Assembly (NCBI GenBank): GCA_964403185.1
Contig: CAYOFK010000161.1
Span: 1-6,404 of the forward strand
Reading direction: 5' to 3'
Length of the DNA: 6,404 nucleotides
Source of the DNA: CAYOFK01 sp964403185
GTDB lineage: Bacteria; Bacteroidota; Bacteroidia; Bacteroidales; VadinHA17
Below, piece by piece: positions 1-5,312 of the stretch. The notes under the pieces are model-generated. The model was given only the letters and a program-made list of their open reading frames with translations, did not search any database and was not told the origin of the DNA. A program made the position numbers and the translations under genes. Each line of letters starts with the position of its first letter. Position 1 is the first letter of the stretch.

Positions 1-121
1 TTTGATTTATTAAGAAGAGGGGAGAGATTAGGCTCTGAGAACCTCTAGCAACCATCCTCCTTCAAGGAAGAAAACGGTGCTAAAACCTAATCCCGGAAAA
101 GCCGGGAGATGATAACTTAAA
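1..121 (+). promoter_or_regulatory. SAM-I (S-box) riboswitch aptamer
   Basis: This is a cis-acting RNA that binds S-adenosylmethionine and controls the downstream methionine operon. P1 pairs 1-12 with 110-121 (two G-T wobbles, one mismatch at 6/116). P2 is formed by 16-20 with 42-46 and by 23-26 with 33-36. The P2 loop ATTAGG (27-32) is perfectly complementary to CCTAAT (86-91), the diagnostic pseudoknot of the class. The conserved core strings GCAACC (48-53) and GGTGC (76-80) bracket P3. P4 is CCCGG (92-96) with CCGGG (102-106) around an AAAAG loop. The class normally switches gene expression off when SAM is abundant, which fits the methionine genes that follow. P1 may continue beyond the left edge, and the promoter lies outside the window. 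The identification is firm; the exact 5' end is not. Confidence 0.94.
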
Positions 122-130
122 CGCTGAAAC

Positions 131-223
131 ATGAAATCATTTTTTACCCACACCTGGGATTTAGTTTCAAATCCTTTGAACAAAATCCAATTTACCATGC
201 CCTTCATGCCTATGTGCATGTGA
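131..223 (+). CDS. Possible methionine-rich leader peptide (30 codons)
   Basis: A short ATG-initiated frame begins 10 bases after the SAM aptamer and stops at TGA 221-223. Its product would be 30 residues and ends in MPFMPMCM: five of the last eight codons specify sulfur amino acids (four Met, one Cys). All four late ATG triplets (197, 206, 212, 218) are in this one frame. The Met codons lie inside a foldable hairpin (194-227), so a ribosome slowed by scarce Met-tRNA would be expected to change leader folding, as in classical amino-acid attenuators. There is no Shine-Dalgarno sequence, but no gene in the window has one. It resembles no protein I can name, has no transmembrane or signal features, and could be a chance frame: ATG triplets cluster easily in such sequence. 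A second, 16-codon frame (223-273) overlaps its stop as TGATG. Confidence 0.4.
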   Translation: MKSFFTHTWDLVSNPLNKIQFTMPFMPMCM

Positions 224-263
224 TGGTTTTCAGACGTCCGTCGTTTGAAGATATCCAATGTGT

Positions 264-298
264 ACATGGCTAATCAGCCCCGTTTTTCTTAATTTTTT
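264..298 (+). terminator. Candidate leader attenuator (weak intrinsic terminator)
   Basis: GGCT (268-271) pairs with AGCC (276-279) around an AATC loop. Two further base pairs (AC 264-265 with GT 282-283) lie outside a 2x2 internal loop. The hairpin is followed by TTTTTCTTAATTTTTTAT (283-300), a T-rich run of the sort used in intrinsic termination. It lies just before the GTG start of the first gene, the expected place for a riboswitch- or attenuator-controlled terminator. The stem is short and probably weak, and Bacteroidota leaders are generally A/T-rich, so the T tract alone is poor evidence. A competing hairpin (255-260 with 265-269) would use GG 268-269 and could act as an antiterminator. 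Confidence 0.35.
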
Positions 299-316
299 AT
301 TTAAATATTATTCTCC

Positions 317-1705
317 GTGGCAGGAATTGTGGTAAAATTTGGTGGATCAAACCTTAAATCATCAGCCGACCTGAAAAAAATTCTCCAGATAGTGCAGTCA
401 TATCAGGGAAAACCGGTAATTGTTGTTTCAGCATTTTACGGCATTACGGATCTGTTGGTTGAAAGTATAAAAGAAGCCACGGAAAATCCGGAAGGTATTG
501 ATCGTGTTATTGAAAAGATCAGGGAGAAATTTTCCGGGGTTATATCAATGAGTTTTGCCGATACTGAAATCGAATCAGAGGCCAGGGATGATGTAGAGAA
601 CCTGTTAAATGAACTAAAACGCCACCTTCTGGGGGTTCACTATATCGGAGAAATTCCTGATTTCCTTGAAGACCGGATCCTTATTTATGGTGAAAAAATC
701 ACAGCCAGTTTGTTGAATGCACTGATAAATGCCTCCGGTTTCAGATCTGAACTGGTTGCACCGGAAGATATACCTTTGGTTACCGATGGGGAATATGGGA
801 ATGCTTCTGTTATTTATGATGCGTGCAAAGAAGCCGTTAAAAAAGCGCTTTCCGGCAATCAGATTTATGTGATTCCGGGATTCTATGGCGTTTCCGAATC
901 CGGAAAACCTACCATTTTCGGAAGGGGTGGCAGTGATTATTCTGCAGCAGTAATAGCCCGGTGCACCGATGCCGGCTTTCTGGATGTCTGGAAAGATGTG
1001 GACGGTTTTTTAAGCGGGGATCCAAAACTGATAAAAAACCCCGTCAAACTTGACAAGATCACTTATGCCGAGGCTGCAGAGCTGGCATATTTTGGTGCAA
1101 AGATCCTTCATCCGCGGACTGTGGAGCCACTTATTGACCCACATATCCCAATACGCATATTCAGCATCTTAAGCGCAGGGAAAAATCCCCTGCCCCTTTC
1201 TATTATTAATTCTGAAGAATTCGTCAGGGATGGAGTTGTGAAAAGTGTGACTTATAGCGATGAGTTTTGTGTCATTAAGCTTAGAGGTCCGGGAGTGGGG
1301 ATCAAACCAGGAATACTGGCCAAAGTAACCAGTCAACTAAGTGCCTCCAGGATAAATATTAGTTCTGTGATCACATCCCAGATATCCATTAACCTGGTAA
1401 TAAATAAACAAGACAAGGACAAAGCCTTTAGAGGTATTGGAGGTTTAAAGTTAAATACTGTCAGGGAGATCCTGGTGTTGGATGATGTATCACTTATTGC
1501 TGTGGTGGGACAGGGCATGTTGGAAAATCATGGGGTAGCTTCAAGGATCTTTTCTTCGGTAGCGAAAAATGGAATTAATGTACACATCAGTTGTTCCGGT
1601 GCCTCTCAGGTGGTCAGCTATTTAATCGTTGACAGGGCGGACAGAAATAAGGCTGTCCGGGGAATCCATCAGGAATTTTTCAATAACAACAAAAAAATAA
1701 CATAA
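317..1705 (+). CDS. lysC: Aspartate kinase (monofunctional, two ACT-like repeats)
   Basis: This enzyme phosphorylates L-aspartate with ATP to 4-phospho-L-aspartate, the first committed step towards homoserine, methionine, threonine and lysine. The protein is 462 residues, normal for a monofunctional enzyme. The kinase domain (about 1-295) shows KFGGSN at 7-12, GEKITA at 125-130, GRGGSDYSA at 202-210, WKDVDG at 225-230 (many relatives have WTDVDG) and FGAKILHP at 259-266. Two ACT-like regulatory repeats follow at about 311-377 and 390-455. The start is GTG at 317: the in-frame stop at 302-304 leaves no upstream choice, and the next GTG would remove residues before the KFGG motif. It is the first gene after the SAM leader and overlaps metY by one base (TAATG). 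There is no fused homoserine dehydrogenase; that gene is separate, three genes on. The symbol is by family only, and lysine sensitivity is not implied. Which amino acid, if any, inhibits it cannot be read here. Confidence 0.95.
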   Translation: MAGIVVKFGGSNLKSSADLKKILQIVQSYQGKPVIVVSAFYGITDLLVESIKEATENPEGIDRVIEKIREKFSGVISMSFADTEIESEARDDVENLLNELKRHLLGVHYIGEIPDFLEDRILIYGEKITASLLNALINASGFRSELVAPEDIPLVTDGEYGNASVIYDACKEAVKKALSGNQIYVIPGFYGVSESGKPTIFGRGGSDYSAAVIARCTDAGFLDVWKDVDGFLSGDPKLIKNPVKLDKITYAEAAELAYFGAKILHPRTVEPLIDPHIPIRIFSILSAGKNPLPLSIINSEEFVRDGVVKSVTYSDEFCVIKLRGPGVGIKPGILAKVTSQLSASRINISSVITSQISINLVINKQDKDKAFRGIGGLKLNTVREILVLDDVSLIAVVGQGMLENHGVASRIFSSVAKNGINVHISCSGASQVVSYLIVDRADRNKAVRGIHQEFFNNNKKIT

Positions 1706-2985
1706 TGAATGACAATCTCAGATTTGAATCGCTCCAGATTCATGCGGGCCACCAACCCGATATAACAACTAATGCCCGGGCAGTGCCCCTGTACCAGACC
1801 ACTTCCTATACTTTTAATGATTCCGATCATGCTGCGGATCTTTTTGCCTTGCGTGAGTTTGGGAATATTTACTCCAGAATTATGAATCCAACCACGGATG
1901 TATTTGAAAAAAGGATCGCCGCACTTGTGGGGGGCATTGGAAGCCTGGCCCTTTCATCGGGACATGCAGCCCAATTCATCACAGTTACTTCCCTGCTGAC
2001 CCAGGGAGACAATCTGATCTCCTCCCCCTATTTGTATGGCGGAACCTTTAATCAATTTAAAGTTAGCTTTAAAGGCCTGGGAATTGAAACCCGGTTTTCA
2101 GAAAATCTGGATGTGGAATCTTTTGAAAAGTTGATTGATGAAAACACCGGATTACTATATCTGGAAACCATAGGGAACCCTGGTTTTAACATCCCCGATT
2201 TTGATAAAATATCGGAACTGTCAAAAAAGTACCAGATCCCCCTGGTTGTAGATAATACCTTTGGTGCAGCGGGGTATCTGTTCAACCCCATTGACCATGG
2301 AGCGGACATTGTGGTTGAATCTGCAACAAAATGGATTGGAGGACATGGTACCAGCATTGGCGGGGTGATAACGGATGCAGGCAGGTATCCATGGAACAAT
2401 GGTAAATATCCTCAGTTCACCGAACCATCTGAAGGCTACCATGGCTTGAAATTCTGGGAAACTTTTGGAAACCAGACATTTATTATTAAGGCCAGGGTGG
2501 AAGGGTTGCGGGATTTTGGCCCATCTATCAGTCCTTTTAATTCTTTCTTATTACTTCAGGGCCTGGAAACTCTTTCGTTGCGGATGGACCGGCATGTTCA
2601 AAACACCCTGAACCTGGCACAGTGGTTCCAGGATCATCAAAAAATTGAGGATGTGCAATACCCCGGCCTTGAAACCAATACGTATTTTAACCTGGCGCAG
2701 AAATATTTTCCAAAAGGTCCGGGAGGGGTGCTGTCAATAACGGTAAAGGGAGGTAAACCCGGGGCTATGACATTGGTGGATAATCTTCAGCTGGTAAGCC
2801 ACCTGGCCAACATCGGAGATGCTAAAACCCTGATTATCCAACCTTCTGCAACCACCCATCAGCAATTAACCGAAGCGGAACAACTTGCCGCAGGAGTCTC
2901 CCCGGGAATGTTAAGGATCTCCGTTGGACTGGAACACATTGATGATATCATAAAAGATTTTAAGCAAGCGCTTGATAAAATATAG
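1705..2985 (+). CDS. metY: O-acetylhomoserine sulfhydrylase (aminocarboxypropyltransferase)
   Basis: A cytoplasmic PLP enzyme that replaces the acetyl group of O-acetylhomoserine with sulfide to form homocysteine by direct sulfhydrylation. The 426-residue length fits MetY better than the roughly 380-400 residues of MetB/MetC-type lyases. Visible family motifs are YSR at 56-58, SSGHAAQ at 84-90 (phosphate-binding region), VVDNTFG at 181-187 with the ring-contacting Asp183, and SATKWIGGHG at 206-215 with Lys209 as the expected PLP Schiff-base lysine. The MetY-type segment YPQFTEPSEGYHGL (235-248), NIGDAKTL (369-376) and Arg404 in LRISVGLEH, the expected carboxylate-binding arginine, are also present. 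The ATG shares its A with the TAA stop of the aspartate kinase gene, which points to translational coupling; metX follows after four bases. Adjacent metX supports an O-acylhomoserine substrate. Cystathionine gamma-synthase activity is the main alternative and seems unlikely from length and motifs. Confidence 0.95.
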   Translation: MNDNLRFESLQIHAGHQPDITTNARAVPLYQTTSYTFNDSDHAADLFALREFGNIYSRIMNPTTDVFEKRIAALVGGIGSLALSSGHAAQFITVTSLLTQGDNLISSPYLYGGTFNQFKVSFKGLGIETRFSENLDVESFEKLIDENTGLLYLETIGNPGFNIPDFDKISELSKKYQIPLVVDNTFGAAGYLFNPIDHGADIVVESATKWIGGHGTSIGGVITDAGRYPWNNGKYPQFTEPSEGYHGLKFWETFGNQTFIIKARVEGLRDFGPSISPFNSFLLLQGLETLSLRMDRHVQNTLNLAQWFQDHQKIEDVQYPGLETNTYFNLAQKYFPKGPGGVLSITVKGGKPGAMTLVDNLQLVSHLANIGDAKTLIIQPSATTHQQLTEAEQLAAGVSPGMLRISVGLEHIDDIIKDFKQALDKI

Positions 2986-2989
2986 ATAA

Positions 2990-4015
2990 ATGGGTTTACA
3001 GCGACTGAAATACGAGGGCACACTGGAATTAGAACTTGGCGGCAGTCTGTCCGGTGTGGAGATTGGATACCATACCTGGGGGACTCTGAATGATGCCGGG
3101 GATAATGTTATATGGGTATGCCATGCACTAACTGCAAATTCCAATGCCAAAGACTGGTGGCCCGGGATGATTGGCCCGGGATGTGTTTTTAATACAGACC
3201 ACTATTTTGTGGTTTGTGCCAATATTCTGGGGTCCTGTTATGGATCTACAGGTCCCCTGTCAATAAACCCGGATACGGGGAAACCATATTACCGGGATTT
3301 TCCGGAACTCACATTCAGAGATCTCATTCGTGGACACGAAATACTCAGAAAACACCTTGGCATTCAAAAAATTCACACCATTACCGGAGGTTCAATCGGC
3401 GGACAACAAGCCCTGGAGTATTGCATCATGGTACCGGTCATTAAGAACCTGATCTTTATTGCCTCAAATGTGGCTTATGCCCCCTGGGGAATTGCCTACA
3501 ATGAATCACAAAGACTGGCCATTGAGGCTGACCCGAGTTTTTGTGAAGACCAACCTGACGGGGGCAAAAATGGCTTGAGAGCAGCCCGGTCTGTTGCGAT
3601 GATAAGCTACCGGAACGATCTTATTTATAACCAAACACAATCGGAAAACAACGATGATGTTACCGGTAATTATAAAGCCAGCTCATACCAGGTTTACCAG
3701 GGAGACAAATTGACAAAGCGGTTTAATGCATATTCATACTACACCTTATTGAAGTTGTCTGACCGCCATAATGTAGGACGCCACCGCGGCGGGAAAGTTG
3801 CAGCAATGAAACAGGTGAAAGCCAACACCCTGGTCATTGGAATTTCTACGGACCGGTTGTTCCCGGTATATGAACAAAAATATCTTGCTGATCATGTTCC
3901 ATCATCCCAATACAGGGAGATCGACTCCCTTTACGGTCACGATGGATTTCTAATTGAAACTGAAAAACTGACGGAAGTAATCAACTCTTTTTATAGAAAT
4001 AATCATGGTGAATAG
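2990..4015 (+). CDS. metX: Homoserine O-acetyltransferase (MetX family)
   Basis: An alpha/beta-hydrolase-fold acyltransferase that activates homoserine at its hydroxyl, normally with acetyl-CoA, giving the substrate used by MetY. The 341 residues cover the usual length. Characteristic blocks are CHALTANS at 44-51, the very conserved LGSCYGSTGP at 80-89, and INPDTGKPY at 92-100. The nucleophile elbow GGSIGG (133-138) carries Ser135, and Asp288 in ISTDR and His317 in GHDGF complete the expected triad. Relatives often have GGSMGG, so Ile136 is a mild substitution. It lies 4 bases after metY and its last 11 bases overlap the start of the homoserine dehydrogenase gene. Some MetX relatives use succinyl-CoA instead; I cannot settle the acyl donor from sequence alone, but the adjacent MetY favours acetyl. 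It is not the unrelated MetA type. Confidence 0.94.
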   Translation: MGLQRLKYEGTLELELGGSLSGVEIGYHTWGTLNDAGDNVIWVCHALTANSNAKDWWPGMIGPGCVFNTDHYFVVCANILGSCYGSTGPLSINPDTGKPYYRDFPELTFRDLIRGHEILRKHLGIQKIHTITGGSIGGQQALEYCIMVPVIKNLIFIASNVAYAPWGIAYNESQRLAIEADPSFCEDQPDGGKNGLRAARSVAMISYRNDLIYNQTQSENNDDVTGNYKASSYQVYQGDKLTKRFNAYSYYTLLKLSDRHNVGRHRGGKVAAMKQVKANTLVIGISTDRLFPVYEQKYLADHVPSSQYREIDSLYGHDGFLIETEKLTEVINSFYRNNHGE

Positions 4016-5216
4016 GGCATTAAAACTGGGCATTTTCGGATACGGTTGTGTAGGTCAGGGTTTGCATGATGTCCTGATTTCCAGCAAAGGTATGAATGCA
4101 ACCATTGCAAAGATCTGTGTAAAGGATAAAACCAAGAAACGGCGAATCTCCATGGATCATTTTACCTATGATAAATACGATATTCTTAATGATCCTGAGA
4201 TCAATCTTGTGGTTGAATTGATTGATGACGATAAGGAAGCATTAACCATTGTGAAGGCTGCAATGGAAAGAGGTAAGAATGTGGTCACCGCAAATAAAAA
4301 AATGGTTGCAGAAAACCTGAAAGAACTTGTGAAATTACAGGAACAAACCAAAACTTCATTCCTTTATGAAGCCTCAACCTGTGGCAGCATTCCAATCATC
4401 CGGAACCTGGAGGAATATTATGATAACGAGCTGCTTTATTCGGTCAGGGGCATCTTCAACGGTTCCTCAAATTACATCCTGTCAAACATGCATAATGATG
4501 ACAAAAAATATGAAGATGCACTTCTCAAAGCCCAGGAACTTGGATTTGCTGAAACAGAACCGGCTTTGGATGTTGAGGGCGTTGATGCAAAATATAAACT
4601 GGTCATCATCACTCTTCATGCTTATGGCATGTTCATTGACCCTGATCAGGTGTTTCATTACGGCATCAGTAATATTTCAAAGCATGACATCCGTTATGCC
4701 AGGGAAAAAGGGTATAAGATCAAACTGGTCCCTTACGTTGGGAAACTGAATAAAAGCACCATCACCCTTTATGTGCTGCCCAGGTTTATACCACCTGAAA
4801 AATATCTTTACAATGTTGATTATGAATATAATGGAGTGATTGCTGAAGCCGCTTTTTCTGACAAGCAGTTTTTCTATGGCAAGGGGGCGGGTGGCCATCC
4901 AACCGGATCGGCTGTTCTTTCTGATATTTCGGCCTGCACTTATGATTATAAGTATGAGTATAAGAAAAAGCATCATAACAGGGTGAAGAATTATTCAACC
5001 AACATTGATATTGAAATATACTTTCGCTATCATGATCCTGCCATACTCAGAAAGTTTCCTTTTAAATCGATATCAGAACAATATTTTGCCAAAGAATTTA
5101 ATTACCTGATCGGGAGCATCAACCTGAATGATCTGATGAAACTCAGGGAAGAGATTAATAAACTCAATGTGTTTATAGTCAATACAGGCAGAAAATCCGG
5201 AAAAATAAATCTATAA
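4005..5216 (+). CDS. hom: Homoserine dehydrogenase (monofunctional)
   Basis: Reduces aspartate 4-semialdehyde to homoserine with NAD(P)H, supplying the MetX substrate encoded just upstream. The 403-residue protein begins with a Rossmann segment, GYGCVG at 12-17. The family block TANKK follows at 95-99, with Lys98 at the conserved catalytic position. Then come YEASTCGSIPI (121-131), GIFNGSSNYIL (149-159) and FAETEPALDVEGVDAKYK (181-198), which retains the expected Glu185, Asp189, Asp194 and Lys198. GKGAGGHPTGSAVLSDI (292-308) closes the catalytic part. The remaining 90 or so residues are Tyr/Lys-rich and at best a degenerate ACT-like module, so allosteric control is uncertain. The ATG lies inside the end of metX (11-base overlap); a GTG one codon later is a possible alternative. 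The gene is not fused to a kinase. Confidence 0.93.
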   Translation: MVNRALKLGIFGYGCVGQGLHDVLISSKGMNATIAKICVKDKTKKRRISMDHFTYDKYDILNDPEINLVVELIDDDKEALTIVKAAMERGKNVVTANKKMVAENLKELVKLQEQTKTSFLYEASTCGSIPIIRNLEEYYDNELLYSVRGIFNGSSNYILSNMHNDDKKYEDALLKAQELGFAETEPALDVEGVDAKYKLVIITLHAYGMFIDPDQVFHYGISNISKHDIRYAREKGYKIKLVPYVGKLNKSTITLYVLPRFIPPEKYLYNVDYEYNGVIAEAAFSDKQFFYGKGAGGHPTGSAVLSDISACTYDYKYEYKKKHHNRVKNYSTNIDIEIYFRYHDPAILRKFPFKSISEQYFAKEFNYLIGSINLNDLMKLREEINKLNVFIVNTGRKSGKINL

Positions 5217-5312
5217 TGCACCGGCCGGATTTTTACCGGTCAGATAGGAATTATTAAATATAATGAACTTACTTTGCGACCATAAAAATTTCAGTGCAGA
5301 ACAATCTTTAAT
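5217..5312 (+). other. Intergenic gap before metH with a small GC-rich hairpin
   Basis: This is the only gap of note within the gene array. GGCCGG (5223-5228) can pair with CCGGTC (5236-5241) around an ATTTTTA loop, with one G-T wobble. No T-run follows, so it does not look like an intrinsic terminator and might instead stabilise or process the RNA. TTACTTTG (5269-5276) is one base off the Bacteroidota -7 consensus TAnnTTTG, but I find no convincing -33 partner at the usual distance, so a separate metH promoter is unsupported. There is no aptamer here for cobalamin or SAM, and the gap is too short for a cobalamin riboswitch. Two tiny frames (5216-5257 and 5263-5316) overlap the flanking stop and start codons but are probably fortuitous. 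Confidence 0.5.

Larger units (their letters stand above)
122..316 (+). promoter_or_regulatory. Long leader / presumed riboswitch expression platform
   Basis: These 195 bases separate the SAM aptamer from the first structural gene and should contain the element that turns SAM binding into an expression change. Several alternative pairings are visible. TTTAGTTTCA (160-169) can pair with the 3' strand of P1 (110-121) with two single-base bulges, which would dismantle the aptamer. The same stretch can instead join hairpins 125-130/164-169, 156-162/169-175 or 166-171/175-180 (a perfect 6-bp inverted repeat around TCC). Further down, 194-198 pairs with 223-227 and 205-209 with 216-220, enclosing a cluster of ATG codons. 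A terminator-like hairpin lies at 264-283. I see no strong terminator directly abutting P1, as many S-box leaders have. The regulatory role follows from position; which pairings matter is inference from hand folding. Confidence 0.6.

Noticed and set aside
28..267. 79-codon frame on the - strand across the leader
   Set aside because: It runs antisense through the SAM-I aptamer, whose RNA structure explains the sequence constraint. The product resembles nothing known and there is no start context or neighbour on that strand.
258..335. 25-codon + strand frame from ATG 258 overlapping the aspartate kinase start
   Set aside because: It runs through the T-rich tract, gives a low-complexity Phe/Leu/Tyr product and ends inside the kinase gene in another frame. 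It is most likely fortuitous.
2052..2442. Two overlapping - strand frames inside metY
   Set aside because: They lie fully antisense to a strongly conserved PLP enzyme and have no recognisable motifs; they are shadows of the real gene.
4366..4998. Frames on both strands inside homoserine dehydrogenase
   Set aside because: They overlap the catalytic motifs of the real gene in other frames, and their products are Met/Ser- or Ile-rich without domain features.
5223..5241. GC-rich hairpin after homoserine dehydrogenase as an operon terminator
   Set aside because: The stem is only 6 bp and is followed by AGATAGGAATT rather than a T-run. The next gene belongs to the same pathway on the same strand.
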